Assembly: GCF_900168055.1 (NCBI RefSeq)
Contig: NZ_FUYS01000002.1
Location: 434,888 to 498,887, forward strand
Length of the DNA: 64,000 nucleotides
Source of the DNA: Parapedobacter luteus
Lineage (GTDB): Bacteria; Bacteroidota; Bacteroidia; Sphingobacteriales; Sphingobacteriaceae
Direction of reading: 5' to 3'
The notes beneath the pieces were generated by a model. That model saw nothing but the letters and a program-made list of their open reading frames with translations. It searched no databases and was not told the DNA's origin. Of the stretch, positions 25,328 to 34,087 are shown piece after piece. Both the position numbers and the translations under genes were made by a program. Numbering within the stretch: position 1 is the stretch's first letter; every line of letters begins with the position of its first letter.

Positions 25328-26221
25328 ATGAAACGGAACCTGATTCTTTTGCTGGGCAGTTTGCTTTCAGGGACAGCCCTGCATGGCCAGCAGGCGCTGA
25401 CGCCGACGCAGTACGGCCAGCTGCGCACGGTCATCAATCCGGCGGCGAGCCTGATGTCGCCGGCCGGGGAGGTTTCCATACTGGGGCGGCGGCAGTGGGT
25501 GGGGCTGGACGGCGCGCCGGAGGTCTTCTGGGGCAGCGGCCACCTGGGGTTACAGGGGCTTGGCGCCACGGCCGGGGTGAACATCCGCCATGAAAGCCTG
25601 GCGGTGGAGAAGCTGACGGAGGCCTCGGTGTTTTTTGCCAAGTCGGTCCGGATATCGGAGACAGAGTACGTGGGTTTATCGCTGAATGCGGGGCTGAGTT
25701 ACATGGACGGGCGTTTCTCGCAGCTGGACCCGCAGGATCCGGCCTTCCGGGAGGATGTGCGGGAGACGGATGCGCTGGTGGGCTTCGGGGTGGTGCTGTA
25801 CCGGCCGGAGCGGTATTATGTGGGGCTGTCGCTTCCGCGGCTGATGCTGGGGAGCCTGGGGGTAAGCAGCGACAGCCGGTACAACTTCCGCAACCTGTAC
25901 CACCTGACGGCGGGAGCGCTGTTTGGGCTGGGGGCGGACTTCCACATCAGGCCGAGCCTGCTGGTGACTTACGCAGAGAGCCTGCGGCCGCAGGGTGAAG
26001 CCTCGGCGATGGTGTTCGTCAGGCAGGTGTTCGGCCTAGGGATGAATGTGCGGAGCTACGGGGAACTGGCGGGCATGGCACAGTTCAACTTCGCGGGCTT
26101 CGGGCTGGGCTACAGCTACCAGTTCGGCACGCGCAACGAGCCGCTGAACCGGCGTATCAGCAACAATACCCACGAAATCGGCCTGAGCTACCGGTTTGGC
26201 GGCATCATCGGGATGCTTTAA
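25328..26221 (+). CDS. PorP/SprF-family T9SS outer-membrane protein
   Basis: A 297-residue protein with a signal peptide (cleavage near LHGQQ) and a beta-barrel-like remainder. PorP/SprF features are the early YGQLRTVINPAASL (residues about 30-43), RRQWVGLDGAPEVFWGSG, then GVNIRHESLAVE and a C-terminal EIGLSYRFGGIIGML ending in an aromatic-rich strand. SprF is required for surface display of SprB in Flavobacterium johnsoniae, and such genes usually follow the gene of the cargo they serve, as here (70 bases after the adhesin). The start at 25328 is chosen so that the signal peptide is complete. The gene is as GC-rich as the adhesin gene. Confidence 0.88.
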   Translation: MKRNLILLLGSLLSGTALHGQQALTPTQYGQLRTVINPAASLMSPAGEVSILGRRQWVGLDGAPEVFWGSGHLGLQGLGATAGVNIRHESLAVEKLTEASVFFAKSVRISETEYVGLSLNAGLSYMDGRFSQLDPQDPAFREDVRETDALVGFGVVLYRPERYYVGLSLPRLMLGSLGVSSDSRYNFRNLYHLTAGALFGLGADFHIRPSLLVTYAESLRPQGEASAMVFVRQVFGLGMNVRSYGELAGMAQFNFAGFGLGYSYQFGTRNEPLNRRISNNTHEIGLSYRFGGIIGML

Positions 26222-26302
26222 GGTCCGCGGGTTTGCGCGTTGCTATAAATACGCTGCCTATACAAGATACAAGGCCTGTACGGCATGCCCGCAGAAAAAT
26301 GA

Positions 26303-26310
26303 TATCTTTG
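26303..26310 (+). promoter_or_regulatory. -7 element for sulfatase gene
   Basis: TATCTTTG, 25 bases upstream of the sulfatase ATG; matches TAnnTTTG. Confidence 0.5.
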
Positions 26311-26335
26311 GGCATTTGTATAATCGACGTCGCCC

Positions 26336-27772
26336 ATGAAAGGATTGAAACAACTGGGGCTGGTCACTTGGATAATGTGGCTGTCTGGCCAACTGCATGC
26401 CGCGCAGGAACCGGCGTTGCCGAATATGGTAGTGTTTATCGCGGATGATCTCGGGGCCACGGACATCGGCCCCTATGGCAATACCGCAGCCCGAACGCCA
26501 CATCTGGATGAACTGGCCCGTGAATCGATGGTGTTTCGGCAGGCATTTGCGGCTTCGCCTACTTGCGCGCCTTCCCGCAGTTCATTGCTCACAGGTTTGT
26601 ACCCCATGCGCCATGGTGGGCATGGCAACCATTCGGGGGTGCATGCCGGAACGATGTCGTTGGTACATCACCTTACAGACCTGGGTTACCGCGTGGCAAT
26701 TGCCGGAAAACTGCATATCGGCCCCGAAGATGTTTTCCCTTTCGAACGCATTGCCGGTACCAACGTGGTGGAACCCGGTTTCGAAAAGAACCCGGGCCTG
26801 CATTACGACCTGAACCTCGATCCAGTAGACAACTGGTTGGCGGGGCTGGACACCGGAAAACCCTTTGCACTGGTGGTGGCCGACCATAGCCCCCATGTGG
26901 TTTGGCCGGAAGTACCGGCCTATGACGCTGCCGAAGTGGACATCCCGGCGTTCCATATCGATACGGAAGATACCCGCAAAGCGCGGGCTCGGTACTATAC
27001 GGATGTGACGAAAATGGATCGTAACCTCGGAATATTGCTGGCACTTCTGGATAAACACCGCATAGCGGAAAACACGGTGCTGATGTTTACTGCAGACCAG
27101 GGGCCCCAATGGGCATTCGGCAAGTGGGGGCTTTATGACTATGGTATCCAGGTGCCGCTTTTGGTACGTTGGCCCGGGCGTGTGGCGCCGGGCTCAACAA
27201 GCGATGTGCTGGTATCGCACGTGGATGTACTCCCTACGCTGATTGAAATCGCGGGAGGTAACCCGCCAACGGGTATTGACGGCGCCAGTTTTCATGCAAT
27301 ACTGCGCCAGTCCACCGAGACACGCAGCGGGGTCGTTTTTGCGTCCCACACGGGCGACTTGCAGATGAACCGATCGCCGATGCGTATGCTGCGAACGCAG
27401 CGGTATAAATACATCCTGAACTTGGCTCCCCAGGTGCGCTACCATACGCACATGGACCTGGCTGATGACCACGATGGGGGCCGGGAATACTGGCCTTCAT
27501 GGCGCCGCGAATCCTTTCGCGACCCGCATGCTGCCTCGGTACTCTGGCGATACCACAACCGGCCGAAAGAAGAACTGTACGATGTGCTGAATGATCCTTT
27601 CGAACAGCATAACCTTGCTGAGGATGAGCAGTACATGGCATTGATGGAAGTATTCAGGAAAGAGATGGCGGCATGGCGGAAGCGGCAGGGCGATGGCGAG
27701 ACGGGGCCGGAAGAAGCAGTGGCGAAGCCCAGGAAACCGGGCGAACCGCCGATAGCACCTTATGTGTTTTGA
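26336..27772 (+). CDS. Formylglycine-dependent sulfatase
   Basis: A 478-residue exported sulfatase (signal peptide ending near LHAAQ). The N-terminal metal site is FIADDLGATDIGPYGN (residues about 34-49). The activation motif is CAPSRSSLLTG (about 76-86), in which the cysteine becomes formylglycine by an anaerobic- or FGE-type maturase not seen in this window. Further sites are GKLHIGPE, FTADQGPQWAFGKWGLYDYG (C-terminal metal and substrate residues) and ELYDVLNDPFEQHNLA. The arrangement resembles heparan N-sulfatase-like (sulfamidase-like) enzymes, but the substrate cannot be fixed. No SusC/SusD pair or glycoside hydrolase is adjacent, so it is not part of an obvious polysaccharide locus. Confidence 0.92.
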   Translation: MKGLKQLGLVTWIMWLSGQLHAAQEPALPNMVVFIADDLGATDIGPYGNTAARTPHLDELARESMVFRQAFAASPTCAPSRSSLLTGLYPMRHGGHGNHSGVHAGTMSLVHHLTDLGYRVAIAGKLHIGPEDVFPFERIAGTNVVEPGFEKNPGLHYDLNLDPVDNWLAGLDTGKPFALVVADHSPHVVWPEVPAYDAAEVDIPAFHIDTEDTRKARARYYTDVTKMDRNLGILLALLDKHRIAENTVLMFTADQGPQWAFGKWGLYDYGIQVPLLVRWPGRVAPGSTSDVLVSHVDVLPTLIEIAGGNPPTGIDGASFHAILRQSTETRSGVVFASHTGDLQMNRSPMRMLRTQRYKYILNLAPQVRYHTHMDLADDHDGGREYWPSWRRESFRDPHAASVLWRYHNRPKEELYDVLNDPFEQHNLAEDEQYMALMEVFRKEMAAWRKRQGDGETGPEEAVAKPRKPGEPPIAPYVF

Positions 27773-27828
27773 ATCTGCAACGGTATTGATGCGGCATCGG
27801 CAAGCGGCTGCCCGATATTCCTGATCTG

Positions 27829-27859
27829 ACAATGCCCCACGCATCAGGTGGGGCATTGT
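27829..27859. terminator. Long perfect hairpin between convergent genes
   Basis: ACAATGCCCCAC and its exact complement with a 7-base loop, between the sulfatase (+) and the coiled-coil gene (-). The stem is strong and probably ends transcription from both sides, though no T run is adjacent. Confidence 0.55.
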
Positions 27860-27905
27860 GCGGCGTCGGTATGACGCCTATGGATGTCCGGGCCTTGGCA
27901 ACGGA

Positions 27906-28496
27906 TTATCGGGTGGCGATAATGGTTTTGTGCGTATCTGACAGCAACATATCGGCACGCTTGATGGATTCGTGGATGTACTGTTCAACCTCGGTGAGCA
28001 TGGGCAGCGTCTTTGCAAGGCTGGCATGGGCTTCTTTCGTTTTCTTGAGCGCTTTGGCCTCGCGTTTGAGTTCCTTCTTCAACTGGGTCTGCAGCACTGC
28101 GATGTGGCGTGCTTCCTGGGCGGTCCGTTGCTCATGGGCGCGGGCGTATCGCACCTTGATTTCGGCGATGGCTTTTTGGCTTTCCTCCACGCGGATGCCG
28201 TTGTCGATGTCTTGCTGGTATACGCCTACAAAAAAGGCTTCATCGCGCGCCAGGTCGGCGTGGCTGCCTGTCTGGTTTTGGATGCGCTGTACTGCTAAGT
28301 CGTATTGCTGCCATAGAACGCTGACGTTGCGCTCATGGAAGGCGACCTGTGATTTGAAAGCTTCCAACCGCTTGGTGAGTTCGCTGACCTCGTTTGTAAT
28401 GGGATGGATGGCCACGGGTTTGTCGGCAGCATGGGCAAAGCATGTGGTTCCTGCATTTGCTGTGGCAAAAAGTGTGATGATGGCTAATGTTTTCAT
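27906..28496 (-). CDS. Exported coiled-coil protein, unknown function
   Basis: A 196-residue protein with a signal peptide (MKTLAIITLFATANAG...CFAHA, cleavage near residue 24). The rest is almost entirely helical and charged (EVSELTKRLEAFKSQV, LKKELKREAKALKKTKEAHASLAKTL), so it is probably a coiled coil in the periplasm. No family is recognised. The frame is open back to 28604, but the start at 28496 gives a complete signal peptide. It is convergent with the sulfatase and separated from it by a strong hairpin. Confidence 0.65.
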   Translation of the reverse strand: MKTLAIITLFATANAGTTCFAHAADKPVAIHPITNEVSELTKRLEAFKSQVAFHERNVSVLWQQYDLAVQRIQNQTGSHADLARDEAFFVGVYQQDIDNGIRVEESQKAIAEIKVRYARAHEQRTAQEARHIAVLQTQLKKELKREAKALKKTKEAHASLAKTLPMLTEVEQYIHESIKRADMLLSDTHKTIIATR

Positions 28497-28734
28497 GATG
28501 TTGTTTTTTTGATTATCAATTTTTATTTTCTCTCCTGATTTTGCCGGCTTCTGTACCGCCGGGTGTTTTCCCCGGCTTGGCATCGCCGTACTGTGCCAAT
28601 ACATGATATTTCTGTACCAAAATCACAATGTGTTGATATTCAGTAAAATAAATTTTGTTATAAATGGAGGGCTGTTCGATAACGGACAATCGATTGTCCG
28701 CTTGCGTACGGAATCGGGCAATACGATCGTGGTA

Positions 28735-29976
28735 TCAGGCTTCCACCAGTTCCAGCAAGGCTATCTCTGGTGGCATCCCCAGTCGGCCAAGGTAGCCCAG
28801 AAAGCCGAATCCGCGGTTGACGTAAAGGTATTGTGACCCCCGTTGGTAAAGCCCAGCCCATTGTTTGTAAAAATATTGCACTGGACTCCACCTGAGCCAC
28901 TTCGACTCGATGCCGAATTGCATGCCGTGCGTATGCCCGCTGAGGGTAAGCGCGATTTGCGGATAAGCGCCGACCACCTCGGCTTCCCAATGGGAGGGAT
29001 CATGGCTGAGGAGGATGACCGGCGGCTCGCCTGATATCCCCGAAAGGGCTTTGGCGAGGTTCCCATAGCGGGAAAAGGCGGCCCGGCCGCTCCAGTTTTC
29101 GACTCCGGCGACGACGAGTGCATCGCCATTTTTCTTGATGGTCACGGATTCATTCAAGAGCACCCGCCAGCCGGCCAAACGCTGGTAATGCAGCAACGTC
29201 TGGAGGTTGTGCTGCTTGGCACTGAGCGATGGCCAGCGGACGTAATCGCCGTAGTCGTGATTGCCCAAGACGGAAAAGACGCCCAAAGGCGCGCGGAGTC
29301 TGGCGAAAATGTCGAGGTAGGGCTTAAACTCAGCTGCCCGGTTGTTAACCAGGTCACCGGAGAAGAGGATGAGATCGGGCCGCAGTGCCATGACCATATC
29401 GACTCCCTTGCTGACCGCGTCAGGATTGTCAAAACTCCCCGAGTGGATATCGGACAGCTGCACAATCCGCAGCCCATGGAATGCTTTCGGAAGACCGCGG
29501 ATGGGTATTTTCACAGTTCGTACCTGATAACGGTAACGCCGGGATACGCCATACAGCAAACCGATGGTCAGCATGCCGCCGGATAGCATGGCCAATTGGC
29601 CGGCAATGGGACTGCGCGATAGGTTGGTGGTCCCGCTGGAAGGCGTAGCGGACCAGGCAGTTTGCAACACCACCCATACGGCCCTCACGCCAACGAGCAG
29701 ATCACTCATGAACATCACCGATGCCATGACGATCTGCCCGAGAAGCACGGCAATTAGCGCATGTACGGTGTGCTTGAGGGCAGCGCTGGGCCAGCCGATG
29801 GACGACCAGCGGCTGAACATCACCGGGCTGACCAATGCTCCTGCACTGACCAACAGGTAGGCGGCTATCAGCACATGCCGGGTGGGCACATCCATGTCCT
29901 TCAGCCCCGTGTATACAGCGGTGAAGGCGTAGTATACCGTGCCTGCAAAAAATACCAGGAAATAAAATATCCGCAT
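28735..29976 (-). CDS. Membrane-anchored metallophosphoesterase
   Basis: A 413-residue protein. The first 150 residues contain four to five hydrophobic helices. The rest is a calcineurin-like phosphoesterase domain with all metal motifs: LSDIHSG (residues about 174-180), FSGDLVNN, GNHDYG, LLSHDP and SGHTHGMQFG. This layout is that of the YkoQ/YaeI-like group of membrane-linked phosphoesterases, proposed to act on lipid-linked phosphates such as lipid A precursors. The exact substrate is unknown. It is divergent from a DUF4886 gene, with about 100 bases between them. Confidence 0.9.
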   Translation of the reverse strand: MRIFYFLVFFAGTVYYAFTAVYTGLKDMDVPTRHVLIAAYLLVSAGALVSPVMFSRWSSIGWPSAALKHTVHALIAVLLGQIVMASVMFMSDLLVGVRAVWVVLQTAWSATPSSGTTNLSRSPIAGQLAMLSGGMLTIGLLYGVSRRYRYQVRTVKIPIRGLPKAFHGLRIVQLSDIHSGSFDNPDAVSKGVDMVMALRPDLILFSGDLVNNRAAEFKPYLDIFARLRAPLGVFSVLGNHDYGDYVRWPSLSAKQHNLQTLLHYQRLAGWRVLLNESVTIKKNGDALVVAGVENWSGRAAFSRYGNLAKALSGISGEPPVILLSHDPSHWEAEVVGAYPQIALTLSGHTHGMQFGIESKWLRWSPVQYFYKQWAGLYQRGSQYLYVNRGFGFLGYLGRLGMPPEIALLELVEA

Positions 29977-30084
29977 GCTGTTTGTCCCAAAGCCATAAAT
30001 ATCGGAAATAGAATCCGTAACCCGCTAAACAGGAGAGATTGTTTTACTTTTTTGAATATGCGCGGATTTTTGTTATCATTGGTG

Positions 30085-30972
30085 ATGCGAAAAGTTAATC
30101 GGGCGATGTTATTGTTGGTCATGGCCGTGGCCTGTAGCGTCCATGCATGGGCCATGAATGCAGCCGATACGTTGAGAGTATTGGCTATCGGCAACAGTTT
30201 TTCGGAAGACGCTGTAGAACAATATTTATATGAACTGGCCGCGGCCGCCGGTAAGCCGGTAGTGATCGGCAATATGTACATCGGTGGGGCGCCGCTGTCA
30301 CTCCATTGGGAAAATGCGCAAGGCGACAAGGATGCGTACAGCTACCGGAAAATCGATGCCAACGGAAAGAAACACACGCGCGAACAGGTGAGCATACGTA
30401 CTGCACTGCGTGACGAGCCGTGGGACTACGTGTCCCTGCAACAGGCAAGTCCGCTCTCCGGCCGCTTTGACTCCTATGCGCAGCCTATCCATGCGCTGCA
30501 CCGGTATATCGACAGTGTGTCCGAAGGCACGGTGAAATATAGCTGGCATCAGACCTGGGCATACGCACCGTCTTCGACACACGAGGGCTTTGCTGCCTAC
30601 GGCAAAAACCAACAGACGATGTACCGCGCTATCATGGAGGCTTCCCGAAAGGCACAGGCGCTTATTCCGTTTGACTTGCTGATACCCAGTGGAACGGCTA
30701 TCCAGAATGCGCGCATGACTTTCCTGGGCGATGATCTGACACGGGATGGCTACCATCTTGACCTGCATATCGGGCGGTTTATTGCGGCATGCACGTGGTT
30801 TGAAGCGTTATTCGGCCAGCAGGCTCCGGTGGACCGCTACCGTCCTGAACAGGTGACCCAGCAGGAGGCTGATGTGGCAGGTGAGGCAGCCCATGCCGCT
30901 ATCCTGCAGCCGTTTGCCGTGTCGGCAATCGCTGCTTCCACTACTTCTCATTCCAATGCTCGGCACCGGTAA
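30085..30972 (+). CDS. DUF4886 SGNH-like hydrolase, exported
   Basis: A 295-residue protein with a signal peptide (MRKVNRAMLLLVMAVACSVHAWA). It is followed by the DUF4886 pattern: LAIGNSFSEDAVEQYL carries the catalytic serine of an SGNH fold, VSLQQASPLSG an oxyanion residue, and DGYHLDLHIGRFIAA the Asp-x-x-His pair near the end. The family is predicted to hydrolyse esters, perhaps of glycans; no substrate is known. An ATG at 30058 nine codons upstream is possible, and the frame is open far upstream without meaning. The last 32 bases overlap the end of the symporter gene on the other strand. Confidence 0.85.
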   Translation: MRKVNRAMLLLVMAVACSVHAWAMNAADTLRVLAIGNSFSEDAVEQYLYELAAAAGKPVVIGNMYIGGAPLSLHWENAQGDKDAYSYRKIDANGKKHTREQVSIRTALRDEPWDYVSLQQASPLSGRFDSYAQPIHALHRYIDSVSEGTVKYSWHQTWAYAPSSTHEGFAAYGKNQQTMYRAIMEASRKAQALIPFDLLIPSGTAIQNARMTFLGDDLTRDGYHLDLHIGRFIAACTWFEALFGQQAPVDRYRPEQVTQQEADVAGEAAHAAILQPFAVSAIAASTTSHSNARHR

Positions 30973-32368
30973 TGCCGTGTTCTGCCGCGTTAAATACGGG
31001 ATCCTTGCCGGCTTTTTTCTGCTTACGGTAGTCTTTCAACGCCTGTAAAGCGGGCTTGCGAAGCAATAGAATTGCGATAAGGTTGAGCCACGCCATGAGA
31101 CCTACGCCGATATCGCCCAGTGTCCAGGCTGCTTCGGCGGTTTTCACGGTGCCGTAGTACGTGGCAAATAAAATGAGTACGCGTAGCACCCAAATTGCCC
31201 ACCGATGGCGCCCTTTGCTATCCAGGTAGCTCAAATTGGTCTCGGCCATGTAGTAATAGGCCATGATGGTGGTAAAAGCAAAAAACAGCAGCGCAATAGC
31301 CACAGCAGGCCCGCCGATGGTAGGGAAATGCGCTGCAATAGCATGCTGAGTATATGCAGGGCCGATTTCTACGCCGGGAAGGTTTTCGACAAGGTATCCG
31401 CCATCGGGATGCTGGACATTGTATTGGCCTGTGAAAAGAATCATGAAAGCCGTCGCTGTGCAGACAAATAGGGTATCCACATATACGGAAAATGCCTGCA
31501 CAAGCCCCTGCTTGGCCGGGTGGCTTACCTCCGCTGCCGCCGCCGCGTGGGGTGCTGTGCCTTGTCCGGCTTCATTGGAATAAATGCCCCGCTTGACGCC
31601 CCATGCGACCGCCGCACCGATAACTGCGGCAAATGCGGGTTCAAGGTTGAATGCGGATTCTACAATCAACAGGAGTACATCAGGCACCTGCCTGAAATGA
31701 AAGGCAATGATGATGAGCGCAAGTAGGATATATCCGCCGGCCATGAACGGTACTACAACTTCAGCTACTTTGGCGATACGCTTGACCCCGCCGATAATGA
31801 TCAATCCGAGCAGCAGCACCAACGCTATGCCCGTGTATTCCACGGGAATGGAAAATGCCGTAAGGCTGCTTAATGCGATGCTGTTGCTTTGCACGCTGGG
31901 AAGAAATAAAGCGGTGCTTAATATCGTGGCCACGGCGAATACGATGGCATACCACTTGACGCCAAGCCCTTTTTCAATATAGAAAGCAGGCCCGCCGCGG
32001 TATTGGCCGTCTTTTACCTCTTTATAGATTTGTCCAAGGGTTGCTTCGACATAAGCGGATGCACTGCCAAGGAATGCAATGATCCACATCCAGAAGACTG
32101 CGCCGGGCCCGCCCATGGCGATAGCGGTGGCGACGCCGGCGATGTTGCCGGTGCCAATCCGCCCCGACAGCGCGATGGCGAAGGCCTGGAATGAAGAAAC
32201 TCCTTTTGTTGATGACCCGCCAGTAATCAGAAGCTTGACCATGTCTTTGAAATACCTGACTTGCACAAATCCCGTGGCAAAAGAAAAATAGACGCCTGCT
32301 GCCAGGCATAATAGTACTAAAGCATTGCTCCAAATAACGTTATTGATGGCGTTTATCGCTTGTTCCAT
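30941..32368 (-). CDS. Alanine/glycine:cation symporter (AGCS family)
   Basis: A 475-residue inner-membrane transporter with about eleven hydrophobic helices. AGCS hallmarks are FQAFAIALSGRIGTGNIAGVATAIAMGGPGAVFWMW (residues about 60-95), GGPAFYIEKGLG and GAAVAWGVKRGIYSNEAGQGTAPHAAAAAEVSHPAKQG. The family uses sodium or proton gradients to import D/L-alanine or glycine. Its 3' end overlaps the DUF4886 gene on the other strand, so the two run into each other. The 350 bases before the start have no gene but contain strong inverted repeats and may be a structured leader. Confidence 0.93.
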   Translation of the reverse strand: MEQAINAINNVIWSNALVLLCLAAGVYFSFATGFVQVRYFKDMVKLLITGGSSTKGVSSFQAFAIALSGRIGTGNIAGVATAIAMGGPGAVFWMWIIAFLGSASAYVEATLGQIYKEVKDGQYRGGPAFYIEKGLGVKWYAIVFAVATILSTALFLPSVQSNSIALSSLTAFSIPVEYTGIALVLLLGLIIIGGVKRIAKVAEVVVPFMAGGYILLALIIIAFHFRQVPDVLLLIVESAFNLEPAFAAVIGAAVAWGVKRGIYSNEAGQGTAPHAAAAAEVSHPAKQGLVQAFSVYVDTLFVCTATAFMILFTGQYNVQHPDGGYLVENLPGVEIGPAYTQHAIAAHFPTIGGPAVAIALLFFAFTTIMAYYYMAETNLSYLDSKGRHRWAIWVLRVLILFATYYGTVKTAEAAWTLGDIGVGLMAWLNLIAILLLRKPALQALKDYRKQKKAGKDPVFNAAEHGITGAEHWNEK

Positions 32369-32722
32369 GTATGGTAAGGTTTGTATCTTGTTGTTGTTTA
32401 TCTTATCTGCATGAAGTTAGGTAGACCGTTGTACCGGATGTCTTAACGGGGGCGTACCGGCAAGCTTTCCATGCTCCCGTCGAAAAATCGGCAGGTGCCG
32501 AAATACTGGACCGTAGATGCCTGCCGACACGGGCAAAGCCGTGGCATTAAACATGGAAAGAATGGTACATCCAATAAAATTACTGATTAAATTCGGCAAA
32601 GGGATTGCTGACATCCCGCAAATCTATAGTTTTTTGCAAGAAATATTGTCCTTTGTCCTGTTTTTTTTACGGCAAGTTTGTATTGCACAGCCCATGCAAC
32701 ATCAACCGGGCGTAAACGGAGG
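32369..32722 (-). promoter_or_regulatory. Long leader of symporter gene, possible structured RNA
   Basis: A gene-free stretch of 354 bases. TCGGCAGG (32488-32495) and CCTGCCGA (32520-32527) form a perfect 8-bp stem enclosing 24 bases, and CACGG...CCGTG (32528-32543) forms a second hairpin stacked next to it. Both are about 120-175 bases before the symporter start. No known riboswitch consensus, including that of glycine riboswitches, was recognised. The rest is unremarkable. Confidence 0.4.
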
Positions 32723-34036
32723 TTAGTCGATATAAATTTTTACAGAATCGGTAGCCAATCGTGAGCGAAGCCAGTTTTCAAGCTTGGGTTGGTTGTTAAT
32801 TGTTCTTTTTCTGTCAGACGTTTCCAGGAAAAGCGTCAGGTAGTTGCGTGAACGCAGCGAATCGTCATAGACCACTTGGTCGGCAGTGCCGCACGCAATA
32901 ATTTCTGGGAATAGGGGCTTCAACTCCTGCAGCAATTGCCGGCCTAAATGTTGCCGCTGGACGACGCTGTCTTGCGCGTGCAGGGCTTTGGCCAGATCAG
33001 CCCGTAAGCGATTGATCTCAGACTGCTGGGTATTGAGCGCCAACAGGTTTTCGCTGGCCTCTTCATCGGCTAATGAGAAGCCTTGCTGGATGATGATGTT
33101 TTCCTCATCAAGGCCATAATGCCTTGCCTTTGCAATGACTTCTTGCTTGGTGTGCTCAGGGATAAGACGGCCGCCATAGATGAGGCGTATGCCCCGCTTA
33201 ACCGGATCGATCTCGGACTTCAACAGGTAATCGCCTTCGATATAGGTTTCGTTGCGGATGTAAGCGTTGGCTTGCTGCGTAAATCGCTCCTGTTTGACTA
33301 ATAGGTAGCCGAAATATAGACTGGGAAGGATGGTGACGGTAGCAATAACGCTGACCCACCGGTTGGCAATCTTCTTCGTGCTTTCATCGACACCGTGCCA
33401 AATGGGATAGTTCAGAAAGCGGACGGTCATCAGCGTCGCTACTGCAATGAATACCGTATTAATGGTAAATAGGTAAAATGCACCGAAAAAATAATTCCAC
33501 GTGCCGGTGGCCAGCCCGTATCCTGCTGTGCACAGTGGCGGCATCAACGCCGTGGCAATGGCCACTCCGGGTATGACGTTGCCTTTTTGTTTGCTTGAGA
33601 GTGCCACGATACCTGCCAGCCCGCCCACCAGCGCGATGATGACGTCATAGATGTTGGGCTGCGTGCGGGCAAGCAACTCCGAGTGGGCTTCGCTGAGTGG
33701 CGTGGCCAGGAAATAAAGCGTGGAGGCGGCCAGACTGGATCCGACGGCAAAGCCGAAATTGGTCAACGACCTACGTAACAGCCGGAAATCATAGGTGGCC
33801 AAGCTGTAGCCGACGCCTAAAATAGGCCCCATTAACGGGGAAATTAACATGGCTCCGATGATTACCGCGGTGGAGTTTACGTTTAGCCCAACGCAGGCAA
33901 TGACGATGGCAAAGATGAGAATCCAGAGATTGGTTCCTTTGAAATAGATCCCTTTCTCGACGGTGTCGTGTATGATATCAAAATCTTCCTGTTCGGATTT
34001 TATATTGAATTTCTCCGAGAGCCGTTGAATATTCAT
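32723..34036 (-). CDS. DUF389 membrane protein
   Basis: A 437-residue protein. Residues about 35-235 hold six or so hydrophobic helices with the DUF389 core: VNSTAVIIGAMLISPLMGPI, LVGGLAGIVALSSKQKGNVIPGVAIATALMPPLCTAGYGLATG. A cytoplasmic or periplasmic C-terminal part of about 190 residues follows, rich in charged helices (QQSEINRLRADLAKAL). DUF389 proteins are widespread and have no agreed function; the conserved GAML.SPLMGP and P.VAIATALMPP motifs suggest a transport role. It lies upstream of the symporter gene on the same strand, with a long gap. Confidence 0.9.
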   Translation of the reverse strand: MNIQRLSEKFNIKSEQEDFDIIHDTVEKGIYFKGTNLWILIFAIVIACVGLNVNSTAVIIGAMLISPLMGPILGVGYSLATYDFRLLRRSLTNFGFAVGSSLAASTLYFLATPLSEAHSELLARTQPNIYDVIIALVGGLAGIVALSSKQKGNVIPGVAIATALMPPLCTAGYGLATGTWNYFFGAFYLFTINTVFIAVATLMTVRFLNYPIWHGVDESTKKIANRWVSVIATVTILPSLYFGYLLVKQERFTQQANAYIRNETYIEGDYLLKSEIDPVKRGIRLIYGGRLIPEHTKQEVIAKARHYGLDEENIIIQQGFSLADEEASENLLALNTQQSEINRLRADLAKALHAQDSVVQRQHLGRQLLQELKPLFPEIIACGTADQVVYDDSLRSRNYLTLFLETSDRKRTINNQPKLENWLRSRLATDSVKIYID

Positions 34037-34087
34037 GGCTCGAAGATACGATTTTTTTGATATCAGGGCTTACGGGCAGCCCCGTAT

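Noticed and set aside
27832-28512. 226-codon plus-strand frame
   Set aside because: Antisense of the exported coiled-coil gene, rich in Ser/Trp/Met runs, no domain, and crossed by the hairpin at 27829-27859.
32417-32726. Short frames in the symporter leader
   Set aside because: They cross the hairpins, have no homology I recognise and compete on both strands.
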